64,000 nucleotides of DNA, taken from the NCBI GenBank assembly GCA_930633525.1, contig CAKNFP010000002.1, positions 248,001 through 312,000 of the forward strand, in the 5' to 3' direction. The notes beneath the pieces were generated by a model. It saw only the letters and a list, made by a program, of their open reading frames with translations. It was not told where the DNA came from and did not search any database. The position numbers were made by a program, and so were the translations under genes. This document shows, piece after piece, positions 8,859 to 18,252 of the stretch (its first letter is position 1; the number at the start of each line of letters is the position of its first letter). Origin of the DNA: Hyphomicrobiales bacterium. GTDB lineage: Bacteria; Pseudomonadota; Alphaproteobacteria; Rhizobiales; Beijerinckiaceae.

Positions 8859-9524
8859 ATGAACGGTGAGATCGAGCTTTTGCAGGCTGTGCAACGCGAG
8901 CCGGTGGTCAAGCATGTCCATCGCGAGCTGCGACGCGCCATCTTGCAGGGGCGTTTTGCGGTCGAGGCCCGACTGGTCGAGACGGCTATTGCCAAGCTCC
9001 TCAATGTCAGTCGCACACCCGTTCGCGAGGCGATTTCGAAACTCGAGCTCGAAGGACTCGTCCGGCGGCTGCCCGGTGGGGGGGTGGTGGTCGAGGACAC
9101 CAGCTCGAAGCTGTCAGAAGTCATCGTTCTGCGTCAAAGCCTGGAAGGAGCCGCCGCACGCTTGATCTGTATGCGAGCGAGCGACGCGGAGCTCGCGGCT
9201 TTTCGCACCGAATGCGAAGCCCTTCTGAAGGCCCTGCCAACGATGGCCGTGCAGCAGCGAGCCAATCTCGATCGAAAGTTTCACCTCAATCTCGGGGAAT
9301 TGTCCGCGAGCACGCGTCTCGCTAACCTCATCGAGGAATTCTACGAATATTCCGACAGTGAGCTTGCTCCCGCCGGTAGCGCCGCCGAGGTGGTTCAACT
9401 GCAGAAGCAGCATGTCGCGATCGCGGAAGCACTCGTGGCTCGCGACTCCGTCCGCGCCGAGGCCGCCATCCGGGACCACCTTGAGACCGTCCTGAATATG
9501 GTTCGCGCACGCGTACAGGCCTGA
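8859..9524 (+). CDS. GntR family regulator, FCD (FadR) subfamily
   Basis: A 221-residue regulator. The N-terminal winged helix has the GntR pattern (RAILQGRF then LVETAIAKLLNVSRTPVREA, wing LVRRLPGGGVVVED). The C-terminal all-helical FCD domain keeps the metal/ligand residues: Asp and His of LDRKFH, the His of KQHVAIAEAL and the His of IRDHLETV. These proteins are usually repressors released by a small carboxylate. The position just after the Pot-type operon suggests control of that operon, possibly through the two CTGCATGCAG sites (inferred). Confidence 0.9.
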   Translation: MNGEIELLQAVQREPVVKHVHRELRRAILQGRFAVEARLVETAIAKLLNVSRTPVREAISKLELEGLVRRLPGGGVVVEDTSSKLSEVIVLRQSLEGAAARLICMRASDAELAAFRTECEALLKALPTMAVQQRANLDRKFHLNLGELSASTRLANLIEEFYEYSDSELAPAGSAAEVVQLQKQHVAIAEALVARDSVRAEAAIRDHLETVLNMVRARVQA

Positions 9525-9732
9525 GGGCGTCATCCGCCTTTAGAAGCACGGACGTGGCGATGTCCATCTTCACGCTGCCCTGATTGTCTTCGCCGCGGCG
9601 ACGCGGCGGTCGGACCTTGGGCTCTCGACCTGCACGCCGTCCCAGTCTTGGGGCCTGCGAAGGCATCCCGGCAGGGGGCCGAACGGGATGGGTGAAGTCG
9701 ACTCCGCGCATCTTGACGACCGTTCTCAATGT

Positions 9733-9752
9733 CATTATCGATATCTATAATG
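9733..9752. promoter_or_regulatory. Near-perfect 20-bp palindrome at the start of the second GntR gene
   Basis: CATTAT-c-GATATC-t-ATAATG is palindromic except for one mismatched pair. It ends on the start codon I prefer for the regulator, and is AT-rich in GC-rich surroundings. This is the usual layout of an autoregulatory operator of FCD GntR proteins. It also argues against the upstream ATG at 9729, which would put the operator inside the coding region. Confidence 0.55.
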
Positions 9753-10412
9753 ATGAATAACCCAGCCGTTAAACTCGTTCGTCCAGCTGATCACGTTTAC
9801 GGAATCGTCAAGCGGCGTATCATGCTGAACGAACTCAAGCCCATGGCCGTGCTCACCGAGCTTGGCCTTGCGCATGAGATCGGCTGCAGTCAGGGCACGA
9901 TAAGAGAGGCGCTGCTCAGGCTGCAGGAAGATGGCCTGGTCATTCGCACGGGACGGCGAGGGACCGTGGTCACGCGCTTGGAGGACGAAGAGGCGGAGGA
10001 GATGCTGGCGCTTCGGCGGCGCCTGGAAATGCGTGGTGCGGAACGCGCGACCCGCAACGTGGATGCCCGTTCGCTCGATGCGATCATGGCAATCCGCGAG
10101 ACGATGAATGAAGCTGCCGAAGCTGATGATGAATTTCAGCTCATTGAGGCCGACAAGGATTTTCATCTTGCGATCTTCCGGCTGTCGCAGCTCGAGGCAT
10201 TGGAGCAGATCCTCGCACGGTGCATCATGCACACCCACCGCTCCAAGCTTTGGGCGCCGCGACATCGCAGGCCGCTCCATGATACGGCGCGGCGGCACGA
10301 CATCCTGATCGACCGTCTCGTGGCACGCGATGGGCCTGGACTAGCGGAAGAACTCGGATCGCATATCGATACAATCGTCCTCGAAGATGATCCGTCGGAG
10401 GTGAGCGAGTAG
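9750..10412 (+). CDS. GntR family regulator, FCD subfamily (second)
   Basis: About 220 residues. The winged helix is seen at HVYGIVKRRIMLNELKP, then LGLAHEIGCSQGTIREALLR and the wing VIRTGRRGTVVTRLED. The FCD domain ligands are in EADKDFHLAIF, RRHDILIDRL and LGSHIDTIV. The start could be 9729, 9750 or 9753; I take 9750 because the palindrome at 9733-9752 looks like an operator. It lies immediately upstream of, and co-oriented with, the sugar importer operon at 10528, which is its likely target. The inducer is unknown. Confidence 0.88.
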   Translation: MMNNPAVKLVRPADHVYGIVKRRIMLNELKPMAVLTELGLAHEIGCSQGTIREALLRLQEDGLVIRTGRRGTVVTRLEDEEAEEMLALRRRLEMRGAERATRNVDARSLDAIMAIRETMNEAAEADDEFQLIEADKDFHLAIFRLSQLEALEQILARCIMHTHRSKLWAPRHRRPLHDTARRHDILIDRLVARDGPGLAEELGSHIDTIVLEDDPSEVSE

Positions 10413-10436
10413 CCCCGCTCCCAAGTAGCGTGGACG

Positions 10437-10455
10437 GTCACCGACCGGTGGTGAC
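10437..10455. promoter_or_regulatory. Possible operator before the sugar importer operon
   Basis: GTCACC-N7-GGTGAC lies in the 115-bp gap between the second GntR gene and the binding protein. It does not resemble the palindrome at 9733, so it may belong to a different regulator or be chance. Confidence 0.25.
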
Positions 10456-10527
10456 AAAATCCGGAGGGTCTCGGACAAGTCGAGGGTGCCCGAACCGTAA
10501 AGAATAATATGATGGGAGAGAATACCA

Positions 10528-11754
10528 ATGGAACGCAGAGAATTCCTTAAGCTTGCAGGCGCTGCTGCGCTTGGTGCGCCGCTGGCTTCTGCATTGGCCG
10601 CACCGGCGATCGCCCAAGGCGCCACCACGGTGCGCTGGTGGTATCATTTCGATAACCCGCAGAACTCTCCGGCCGAGCTTGTCGCGAAGTTCGAGAAAGA
10701 GAATCCCGGCATCAAGATCCAGGCCGAGGCTATTCCGTGGGGTGGCGGAAACGACTACCAGACCCGGCTTTTCGCGGCCCTGGTTGCCGGCAACGCGCCC
10801 GATTGCGCGATGGTGCGCCTATCATGGGCTGCCCGCCTCCAGTCCATGAAGGCGCTTGAGCCACTCGACCCCTTTCTCGCGCAATGGGCTGCCCGCCAGG
10901 ATATCGACGACAATATCTGGAAGATCGTCGGCGGTGGATCGCAGCAGAAATACTATCTTCCGCTGCAGTATGTCGTGATCTATCTTTATTATCGCCAGGA
11001 TCTTCTGCAGCAGGCTGGCTTGAAGGCGCCGGAGACGTTCGACGATTTTCGCGCGGTCGCCAAGGTGTTGACCAAGGGTGATGTCGCAGGCTTCGGCATG
11101 CGTGGCGGTGCAGGTGGCTTCGACAATTGGGGGCCATTCGTCCTGGGCGGCGGCGCGAGCTTCGAGAAGGGCGGCATGGTGACCGAGAAAGCGCTTGCCG
11201 CCAATCGCGCCTATGTGGATTTCGCGACGAAGGATAAGGTGGTGCCGGCTTCCGCCGCGACGGACAGCTTCCGGCAGATCGTGGATGCTTTCAAGGCAGG
11301 CCGCACAGGCATGATGATTCACCATGTCGGCTCCGCCGCGGAAATCGAGGCGGCACTCGGCGACAAGGTCAGCGCCAAGCGCGTGCCGGTCGGCCCCGAC
11401 GGGAAGGGCTGGACCTATTTCGGCGATGAATCCAACGCGGTCTTCGCCGCCAGCAAGGCCAAGGAAGCCGCCTTCCGCTGGATCAGCTTCCTGTCCACCG
11501 GCGCTAACAACTCGGCCCTGACGAAGCTCACGGGACAGTTGCCCGTTTCCTCAAAGGCCAATGCGGATTGGGTGCCTCAGCGTTTCGTCGAGGCCAGCCG
11601 CGCGTCGGTCTCGATCGCCGGGCCCCTGCCGGACAGCCCGAAGACGCCAGATTTCATCGGACGTATCTGGCCGACGAATATGCAGCGCGCCCTCACCGGG
11701 CAGATATCGCCTGATGATATGATGAAGGCGATCGAACAGCATTTTAACGGTTGA
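10528..11754 (+). CDS. ABC sugar importer periplasmic binding protein (family 1)
   Basis: A 408-residue binding protein. The N-terminus MERREFLKLAGAAALG is a twin-arginine-type signal, with cleavage likely near PAIAQG. The mature protein has the family 1 pattern: VRWWYHFDNPQ, VAKFEKENPGIKI, and a C-terminal helical end. A GGGAGAG ribosome site precedes the start. It feeds the two permeases that follow. The neighbouring epimerase and dehydrogenase point to a carbohydrate or polyol substrate. Confidence 0.9.
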   Translation: MERREFLKLAGAAALGAPLASALAAPAIAQGATTVRWWYHFDNPQNSPAELVAKFEKENPGIKIQAEAIPWGGGNDYQTRLFAALVAGNAPDCAMVRLSWAARLQSMKALEPLDPFLAQWAARQDIDDNIWKIVGGGSQQKYYLPLQYVVIYLYYRQDLLQQAGLKAPETFDDFRAVAKVLTKGDVAGFGMRGGAGGFDNWGPFVLGGGASFEKGGMVTEKALAANRAYVDFATKDKVVPASAATDSFRQIVDAFKAGRTGMMIHHVGSAAEIEAALGDKVSAKRVPVGPDGKGWTYFGDESNAVFAASKAKEAAFRWISFLSTGANNSALTKLTGQLPVSSKANADWVPQRFVEASRASVSIAGPLPDSPKTPDFIGRIWPTNMQRALTGQISPDDMMKAIEQHFNG

Positions 11755-11762
11755 TCCAATCG

Positions 11763-12680
11763 ATGACGAGTATTGCATCGTCTTACGCTGAAACTGTTGC
11801 GCCGCGCTCGCGGCGCAACTTCACACCTCTGTGGTTTCTTCTTCCAGCATTGGTGGTCACATCCGTCGTTGTTCTGATTCCGGTTCTTCAGACCTTCTGG
11901 CTCAGTCTTCACGACTACCTGCTGTATGCACCGGATGACGCGCGGTTCATTGGGCTCGGCAATTTCACCGCGATCTTCGCGGATGAAGTTTTCTGGATAT
12001 CGCTCGGCCATTCCTTCATCTGGATCTTTGGCGTCGTGGGCTTGCAGTTTCTTCTCGGGCTCGGGACAGCACTGCTGCTCAACCAAAGCTTCTGGTGGCG
12101 CAGCCTCGCCCGCTCGCTCGTGATCATTCCATGGGCCCTGCCCAGCGTGATCATCGGGCTGATGTGGACCTGGATGTATGATTTCAATGTCGGCGTGATC
12201 AACGACATGCTGCTGCGCTTCGGTCTCATCGAGACGCCGATCGCCTGGCTCGCCAATCCCTCGACAGCCCTTTACGCCGTTATGTTCGCCCTCATCTGGC
12301 AGGGGTTCCCGTTCTTCGCCGTGACGATCCTCGCCGGCTTGCAGACGGTTCCGCAGGAACTCTATGAGGCGGCCGAGATCGACGGGGCGACGCCTCGGCA
12401 GCAGCTGTTCTCCATCACCTTGCCGTCCATCGCCGATGTCATCGCGACCGCCTTGCTGCTGCGCACCATATGGGTCGCGAATTCCCTCGACGTCATCCTG
12501 GTGATGACGGGTGGCGGGCCTGGCTATGATACCCATACCTTGCCGCTCTATGCCTTCATCAGAGCCTATACGGGCATGGAATTTGGCTATGGCGCGGCGC
12601 TCGCCCTGATCTTGACGTTCCTGCTCATGGCGGTCGTCTGGGCCTATGTCCGGCGCGCGTCTCGGGATCTTTCGCGATGA
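11763..12680 (+). CDS. ABC sugar importer permease, MalF/UgpA type
   Basis: A 305-residue permease with six or so membrane segments, the first at LWFLLPALVVTSVVVLIPVL, and the EAA loop ELYEAAEIDGATPRQQLF. I use the ATG at 11763; a TTG at 11751 overlaps the previous stop and is possible. It ends with an ATGA overlap onto the next permease. Confidence 0.9.
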   Translation: MTSIASSYAETVAPRSRRNFTPLWFLLPALVVTSVVVLIPVLQTFWLSLHDYLLYAPDDARFIGLGNFTAIFADEVFWISLGHSFIWIFGVVGLQFLLGLGTALLLNQSFWWRSLARSLVIIPWALPSVIIGLMWTWMYDFNVGVINDMLLRFGLIETPIAWLANPSTALYAVMFALIWQGFPFFAVTILAGLQTVPQELYEAAEIDGATPRQQLFSITLPSIADVIATALLLRTIWVANSLDVILVMTGGGPGYDTHTLPLYAFIRAYTGMEFGYGAALALILTFLLMAVVWAYVRRASRDLSR

Positions 12681-13513
12681 TTGAACGCCGCTCCTATAAA
12701 CGCAGACTGATCGAGGTCGAGATCCCGATCCTGCTGATCGTGCTGTTCGCGATCGCGCCCTACATCTGGATGATCCTGACGTCGATCAAGCCGCAGGCCG
12801 AACTCGCGGTCTTCCCCGTCCAGTATTTGCCGAAAAGCGCGACGCTGGACCATTATCGGGACCTGATCGCCAGGACGTCCTTCGCTGGCAGTCTCGTCAA
12901 CAGCCTGATCATCGCCACCGGGGCCGTTGTGCTCGGGCTCGGTGTCGCGGTCCCGGCGGCTTACGCTTTCTCGCGCTTTCGCTTCCGGGCGCGGACGGGT
13001 TTGATGACGGGGTTCCTGGTCATCAATATGTTTCCGATCGTGCTGCTCATCATTCCGCTTTTTCTGATGATGCGGAACTTGGGCCTTATCGACACCTATC
13101 TCGGCGTCGTCATCGGACATTCCACCTTCGCGATCCCTTTCGCGATCTGGATGCTGACGAGCTACTTCAACGCCATCCCGAAAGACCTCGATGAGGCGGC
13201 CATGATCGACGGCGCGAGCCGCCTGGAGACGATCCGTCTCGTGGTGCTGCCGCTCATCCTGCCCGGATTGATAACGGCGGGCATCTATATCTTCATTACC
13301 TCGTGGAACGAATATCTTTTCGCCATGATGCTCTCGGGCCAGGCGGTGCGGACGGTGACTGTCGCGCTTCAGCTTTTCATCGGTGAATTTACGGTCCAGT
13401 GGGGTCTTCTGACCGCGGGCGGCACGTTGATTGCCTTGCCTGTTACGCTTCTCTTCCTTGTGGTGCAAAAGCGGCTTGTGGGTGGGCTCACGGCCGGCGC
13501 GGTGAAATCATGA
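12677..13513 (+). CDS. ABC sugar importer permease, MalG/UgpE type
   Basis: A 278-residue permease. The first membrane segment is EIPILLIVLFAIAPYIWMIL, followed by the typical TSIKPQAEL region and the EAA loop DLDEAAMIDGASRLETIRLV. It is coupled by ATGA to genes on both sides. No ATPase gene is present in this operon, so the importer must borrow one; the MalK-type ATPase at 31312 is the only one of the right class in the window. Confidence 0.9.
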   Translation: MIERRSYKRRLIEVEIPILLIVLFAIAPYIWMILTSIKPQAELAVFPVQYLPKSATLDHYRDLIARTSFAGSLVNSLIIATGAVVLGLGVAVPAAYAFSRFRFRARTGLMTGFLVINMFPIVLLIIPLFLMMRNLGLIDTYLGVVIGHSTFAIPFAIWMLTSYFNAIPKDLDEAAMIDGASRLETIRLVVLPLILPGLITAGIYIFITSWNEYLFAMMLSGQAVRTVTVALQLFIGEFTVQWGLLTAGGTLIALPVTLLFLVVQKRLVGGLTAGAVKS

Positions 13514-14403
13514 TTGAGATCAAGAACGCCATCGGTGTTATTTCGATGTTCTATGCGCGCCCCTTCACGCGCGACCATTTCGACTGCTTCCACCGCATGA
13601 AGAAGGCAGGGGCGGATGTGGTGGAGCTGCTCGTGCCGGAGCCGGGCGAGCTCGACCTCGGCGAGACGAAGGCGGCCATTGCCGATGCCGGCCTCACCTG
13701 CGTGCTGGCGGCGCGCGTCAATCTGGCGCGTGATCTCTCCAGCGCGGACGAGGCGGCCTACAAGGGTGGGGTCGCTTATCTCGAAAGCACGGTCGATACC
13801 GCTGCCGCGCTCGGGGCCACCATCGTCGGCGGTCCGCTCTATGGCGCGCCGATGGTCTTCGCTGGCCGCGCTCCAGCGCCGATCGACGCCACCGAGCGCA
13901 AGCGACGCGTCGATGCGGTGGTGGCAGGGCTGAAGCAGGCCGGCAAACGCGCGGCCGACCATGGTGTCGCCTTCGGTGTGGAGCCGCTCAACCGCTTCGA
14001 GAGTGACGTCTGCAACACCGCCCGCCATGCGCTGGAAATCGTCGAGCGCGTGGACAATCCGTCCGTCGGCGTCATGCTGGATACCTTCCATATGAATATG
14101 GAGGAGTTCGATATCGCCGATGCGATCCGCAAGACGGGGACGAGGATCGTTCATTTTCAGGCGAATGAGAACAATCGTGGTTTCGTGGGATCCGGCCATA
14201 TCGACTGGTCGAGTGTCGCCCGCGCCATCCGCGATGTGAACTATACCGGCCCTATCGTGCTCGAACCCTTCCGTCGCTCCGACGAAGGCGCCGGTGTGAC
14301 ACTCGCCCAGTGGCGGGCTCCCACCATAAACGAGGATGGCGAGCTCGCGGCCAGCATCGCCTATCTCAACGCCGCACTCGCCTTCGCCCGCCAGACGGCC
14401 TGA
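13510..14403 (+). CDS. Sugar phosphate isomerase/epimerase family TIM barrel (tagatose/psicose 3-epimerase-like)
   Basis: A 297-residue protein with the xylose-isomerase-like TIM barrel. Its metal-site residues match ketose 3-epimerases: Glu158 in GVEPLNRFES, Asp191 and His194 in MLDTFHMNMEE, His215 in IVHFQANE and Glu252 in IVLEPF. The ATG at 13510 overlaps the permease stop. It probably epimerises or isomerises the imported ketose or polyol product, working with the following oxidoreductase. The exact sugar is unknown; members with this signature also include inosose-type enzymes. Confidence 0.87.
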   Translation: MIEIKNAIGVISMFYARPFTRDHFDCFHRMKKAGADVVELLVPEPGELDLGETKAAIADAGLTCVLAARVNLARDLSSADEAAYKGGVAYLESTVDTAAALGATIVGGPLYGAPMVFAGRAPAPIDATERKRRVDAVVAGLKQAGKRAADHGVAFGVEPLNRFESDVCNTARHALEIVERVDNPSVGVMLDTFHMNMEEFDIADAIRKTGTRIVHFQANENNRGFVGSGHIDWSSVARAIRDVNYTGPIVLEPFRRSDEGAGVTLAQWRAPTINEDGELAASIAYLNAALAFARQTA

Positions 14404-14436
14404 TCGATCCACTCAACCTGTCGCGTGAGACCTGAC

Positions 14437-15438
14437 ATGACCACCCCCCTTCGCATAGGCTGGATCGGCTGCGGCACCCATGCCAACGAGATGCTCCTGC
14501 CACAGCTCACCCGCCACGACGTTGTCATCCAGGCGCTGTGCGACACGTCCACTGAGCGACTGGCCACGACGGGGCGACGCTACGGCGTCGCGCCTGAAAA
14601 CCAGCTCAGGGACTGGCGGGCCTTACTGGCGCGCGACGATATCGATGCGCTCGGCCTGGCGGTCGGCCCGCAGCTGCACCACGAAATTGGCCTTGCCGCA
14701 ATCGCCCGCGGTCTGCCGGTCTTCATTGAGAAGCCGCCGGCGCCCACCGCACGACAGGCGCAGGAGCTGGCCGTTGCAGCTGAGGCCCGTCGCGTACCCG
14801 TGGTCCTCGGCTTCATGAAGCGCTACTCGACGGCCAATCGCATAGCGGCCAATGTCATTCACTCCGCGGAGTTCGGCATTACCGCGAGCTTTCTCGGCCA
14901 GTACATGACGGCGCCGACCTATTTCGCGAAGGACGTCGACTATACCGGCTTCTATCTCCATCACTGCGTGCATTACTTCGATCTGGTGCCGCATCTGATG
15001 GGAGAGGTTGCTGATATCAGCGCGCGGCGCCATGAGATCGAACCGGGCAAGCTGCTGCTCCATGTCGATTTTCTCTTCGCCAACGGCGGCATTGGGACCT
15101 TGGTGATGGGAACCCACCAGTCGCGCGGCACGCCGATGGAATGGTGGCAGGTGATGGGTGATCATCGTCGCGTCGAGGTGCGCAACGTCCATGAGGTCCG
15201 TTATTTCCGGCATCCGCCCTTCAAGGTATCGAAACTCGACGCAAGCCTCGTGGATGGGGAGGACACCTTGGTGTGGGAACCGAACCTCACCGCCGCCGCG
15301 AATGAGGATCACAAGGGCTATCACGCGATTCTCGGGGAATTCGTACGCGCGGCACGCGGCGAGCAGGTATCGTTCCCCAATGCCGCCGATGGTGCGCGCG
15401 CCATGGCACTACTAGAAAAAGCCATCGGCCTCGGCTGA
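14437..15438 (+). CDS. Gfo/Idh/MocA family NAD(P)-dependent oxidoreductase
   Basis: A 333-residue protein. The N-terminal Rossmann fold begins IGWIGCGTHANEMLLPQL, and the family motif EKP appears in FIEKPPAPTARQ. The C-terminal half is the mixed-sheet substrate domain (DYTGFYLHHCVHYFDLVPH). I chose the ATG at 14437 with GTGAGA upstream. It is the last gene of the sugar operon and likely oxidises the imported sugar or polyol, or the epimerase product. The gene ends 11 bases before the convergent oxyR. Confidence 0.88.
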   Translation: MTTPLRIGWIGCGTHANEMLLPQLTRHDVVIQALCDTSTERLATTGRRYGVAPENQLRDWRALLARDDIDALGLAVGPQLHHEIGLAAIARGLPVFIEKPPAPTARQAQELAVAAEARRVPVVLGFMKRYSTANRIAANVIHSAEFGITASFLGQYMTAPTYFAKDVDYTGFYLHHCVHYFDLVPHLMGEVADISARRHEIEPGKLLLHVDFLFANGGIGTLVMGTHQSRGTPMEWWQVMGDHRRVEVRNVHEVRYFRHPPFKVSKLDASLVDGEDTLVWEPNLTAAANEDHKGYHAILGEFVRAARGEQVSFPNAADGARAMALLEKAIGLG

Positions 15439-15449
15439 AGGCGTGGCGG

Positions 15450-16379
15450 TCAATCCGCCTGGTAGGCAGAGAATACATCCGTCATACTTGCGCGCGGCGT
15501 CGTGGCGATGATCGCCTCGGCGAGCGCATCGATATCAGCGATATGCGGATTGCTGCGCCGCCATATGAGCCCGATCTCGCGCGACGGCTCGGGCGGCGCA
15601 AAAGGCACGACGCGCAACCGGTGGTGGGCTGTCTCCGCCTGCAGGGCCATTTCCGGGACAAGGGTCATCCCCAGATCATGGGTGACCATCTGCAGCAGCG
15701 TCGTCATCGAGGTGGCGCCGATATTGATAACATTGTTTGGGCGCGTCGCATGGCAGACATCGAGCGCCTGATCCCGCAGGCAATGGCCCTCCTCCAGCAG
15801 GAGCAGCCGCCCCGGATCGATCGCCGCCCCTGTCAGCGGCGAGGCGAGTACGTCCCGGCTGGTTTCCGCCATGGCCATGAAGAAGCGATCCTTCAGGAGG
15901 GAACGCACTGACAGGCTGTCTCCCGCGATGGGCAGGGCGGCAACGACCGCGTCCAGCCGCCCTTCCTCCAGGTCCAGCAGCAGCTTGTCGGTGATGGCCT
16001 CGCGCAGCTCGATTTCAATGCGCGGGTAGGCGGCCCGGAGATAGGGGACGAGCCTCGGCACGAGATAGGGAGCAACAGTCGGGATCGCCCCGATGCGCGC
16101 GATGCCGGAAAGCGGGCCGTGCCTGTGCTGGCTCGCCTGCTCAAGCTCGGCCACCTGCGCGAGGATATGCTGCATGCGCGGTAGGAGGGCTTCTCCATCA
16201 CGCGTCAGGAGAATGCGTGACCGATTGCGTTCGACCAGCTTGGTCCCCAGTGCGGCCTCGAGATCCATGATCTGCGCCGACAAGGCTGGCTGGCTGACAT
16301 GCACGAGCTGAGCCGCCCGCCCGAAATGCCGGGTTTGGACCAAAGCGTCGAAATATCTCATCTGCTTGATCGTTACCAC
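15450..16379 (-). CDS. oxyR: Hydrogen peroxide sensor OxyR (LysR family)
   Basis: A 309-residue LysR protein with an N-terminal helix-turn-helix (TRHFGRAAQLVHVSQPALSA). The redox pair of OxyR is present: Cys200 and Cys209 in GHCLRDQALDVC, with the same spacing as the E. coli Cys199/Cys208 disulfide. On oxidation it activates peroxide-defence genes. It is divergent from the catalase gene, its classical target, with an OxyR-like site in the gap. The identification is firm. Confidence 0.95.
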   Translation of the reverse strand: MVTIKQMRYFDALVQTRHFGRAAQLVHVSQPALSAQIMDLEAALGTKLVERNRSRILLTRDGEALLPRMQHILAQVAELEQASQHRHGPLSGIARIGAIPTVAPYLVPRLVPYLRAAYPRIEIELREAITDKLLLDLEEGRLDAVVAALPIAGDSLSVRSLLKDRFFMAMAETSRDVLASPLTGAAIDPGRLLLLEEGHCLRDQALDVCHATRPNNVINIGATSMTTLLQMVTHDLGMTLVPEMALQAETAHHRLRVVPFAPPEPSREIGLIWRRSNPHIADIDALAEAIIATTPRASMTDVFSAYQAD

Positions 16380-16380
16380 A

Positions 16381-16395
16381 ATAGGAAAATCCTAT
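16381..16395. promoter_or_regulatory. OxyR-type site ATAG-N7-CTAT
   Basis: The sequence ATAGGAAAATCCTAT is one ATAG-N7-CTAT half of the OxyR operator. It lies next to the oxyR start and about 140 bases before the catalase start. A further CTAT at 16424-16427 could be part of the second half. It fits autoregulation plus catalase activation. Confidence 0.6.
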
Positions 16396-16536
16396 CATAC
16401 ATCGTTGAAAATGCAATTTGATCCTATGAATGACCTGTGCCAAAAGTTTTCTTAGAAAAATTCCAGGGCGTATCGAGGCCTCCTAGGTCTCGTTGGGATG
16501 CGTGCCTCAATGCTCGATTGTTTGGGGAAGAAGGCT

Positions 16537-18000
16537 ATGACGGGTAAGAATTTCACGACCACCAACGCTGGCGCGCCGGTCGCGTCTGATGAGCATTCCC
16601 GCAGCGTGGGCCCGGATGGGCCGGTCGTCCTGCACGACGTGTATCTCGTCGAAAAGCTCGCGCAGTTCAACCGCGAGCGTGTGCCCGAGCGCGTGGTGCA
16701 CGCCAAGGGCGGCGGCGCCTTCGGCGAGCTCGTCGTCACGGAGGATATGTCGCGCCATACCAAGGCTGCGCTGTTCCAGAAAGGCGTGAAGACGCCGATG
16801 CTGCTGCGCTTTTCCTCGGTGGCGGGCGAGCTCGGCTCTCCCGATACCTGGCGTGACGTACGCGGCTTCGCCCTCAAGTTTTATACGAGTGAGGGCAACT
16901 ACGACATCGTCGGCAATAATACGCCGGTGTTCTTCATCCGCGATGGCATCAAATTCCCGGATTTCATCCGCTCGCAGAAGCGTCTGCCCGGCAGCCACCT
17001 CCGCGACGCCGACATGCAGTGGGACTTCTGGACGCTTTCGCCGGAGAGTGCCCATCAGGTCACCTATCTCATGGGCGATCGCGGGCTGCCTTCATCCTGG
17101 CGCCATCTCAACGGCTACTCGTCGCATACCTACCAGTGGATCAACGCGGCCGGTGAGCGCGTATGGGTGAAATATCATTTCCACAACCAGCAGGGCGAGC
17201 AGAACATCGACGGTGACGTGGCGGCGCGTATCGCCGGCACGGATGCGGACCACTATATCCGTGACCTCTATGAGGCGATCGAGCGTGGCGACTTTCCGCG
17301 CTGGAAGGTCTCCGTGCAGATCATGCCCTATGAGGATGCCAAGACCTACCGGTTCAATCCGTTCGATCTCACCAAGATCTGGCCGCATGCGGACTATCCG
17401 CTTATCCCGGTCGGCGAGTTCGTGCTCAACCGCAATCCGGAAAACTACTTCGCCCAGATCGAGCAGGCCGCATTCGCGCCCTCCAATCTCGTGCCGGGTG
17501 TCGATGTCAGCCCCGACAAGATGCTGCTGGCCCGCGTGTTTTCCTACGCGGACGCCCATCGCTACCGCATTGGTCCAAACTACAACGAGCTGCCGGTCAA
17601 CCGTCCGGTCTCCGAAGTGCATTCCTATGCCAAGGACGGTCCGATGCGGCATGGCTTTGCCGGCCACACCAAGCCGGTCTATGCGCCGAACTCCTTCGGC
17701 GGACCGACGGCGGATCCAGCACGGGCCTCGGAAAGCAAGGGCTGGGAGGCGGATGGCGAATTCGTGCGCTCGGCCTATACGCTGCGGAGTGACGACGACG
17801 ATTTCGGGCAGGCGGGCACCTTGATCCGCAGGGTTTTCACGCAGGAGCAGCGTGATCGGCTCGTTGATACGCTCGTTGGTCAATACAATGCGCTGACGGT
17901 CGATGCCATCAAGAACCGGTTCATCTGGTATTGGACGAGCATTGACCAGGCGACGGGCGATCTCATTTCGGCCCGCGTCGTCCAGCGCGCGGCTGAATAA
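16537..18000 (+). CDS. katA: Monofunctional heme catalase (small-subunit type)
   Basis: A 487-residue catalase. The distal His is 55 in [14 protein letters not shown], the distal Asn is 127 or 128 in [12 protein letters not shown], and the heme-ligating Tyr is 337 in [16 protein letters not shown]. The length fits the small-subunit clade, with no large C-terminal flavodoxin-like domain. I chose the ATG at 16537 because of GGGGAAGAAGG just upstream; an ATG at 16498 has no such site. It removes H2O2 in the cytoplasm, is divergent from oxyR and ends at a strong terminator. The symbol follows the usual name for this clade. Confidence 0.95.
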   Translation: MTGKNFTTTNAGAPVASDEHSRSVGPDGPVVLHDVYLVEKLAQFNRERVPERVVHAKGGGAFGELVVTEDMSRHTKAALFQKGVKTPMLLRFSSVAGELGSPDTWRDVRGFALKFYTSEGNYDIVGNNTPVFFIRDGIKFPDFIRSQKRLPGSHLRDADMQWDFWTLSPESAHQVTYLMGDRGLPSSWRHLNGYSSHTYQWINAAGERVWVKYHFHNQQGEQNIDGDVAARIAGTDADHYIRDLYEAIERGDFPRWKVSVQIMPYEDAKTYRFNPFDLTKIWPHADYPLIPVGEFVLNRNPENYFAQIEQAAFAPSNLVPGVDVSPDKMLLARVFSYADAHRYRIGPNYNELPVNRPVSEVHSYAKDGPMRHGFAGHTKPVYAPNSFGGPTADPARASESKGWEADGEFVRSAYTLRSDDDDFGQAGTLIRRVFTQEQRDRLVDTLVGQYNALTVDAIKNRFIWYWTSIDQATGDLISARVVQRAAE

Positions 18001-18022
18001 GCGGCCTATCTTGAAAAAGAAG

Positions 18023-18054
18023 AGGCCCGGGCCTTCCGCCCGGGCCTTTTCTTT
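18023..18054 (+). terminator. Rho-independent terminator of the catalase gene
   Basis: A perfect 10-bp GC-rich stem AGGCCCGGGC/GCCCGGGCCT with a 5-base loop, followed by TTTTCTTTATT, starts 22 bases after the catalase stop. Confidence 0.9.
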
Positions 18055-18252
18055 ATTGTGCAGTGTGTTGCGAGATCCGCCCATGGGTGGTTGCTTCATG
18101 CACGAAACCCAATTGCGCGCCGTGGAGCGGGAACGCGCGACGGCCGGGTTGCGCAACAGCACGATCCGCTGAGCCGCGCATGACGAACGTCGATCTTTGA
18201 CCATGGATCGCCTATAAGGCGACCACGTCGGCGCTCGCACCGCAAGCGCCTC

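Noticed and set aside
16381..16430. TGCAATTTG near 16412 as a further member of the TGCAWWTGCA set
   Set aside because: Only one half matches; the gap is explained by the OxyR site.
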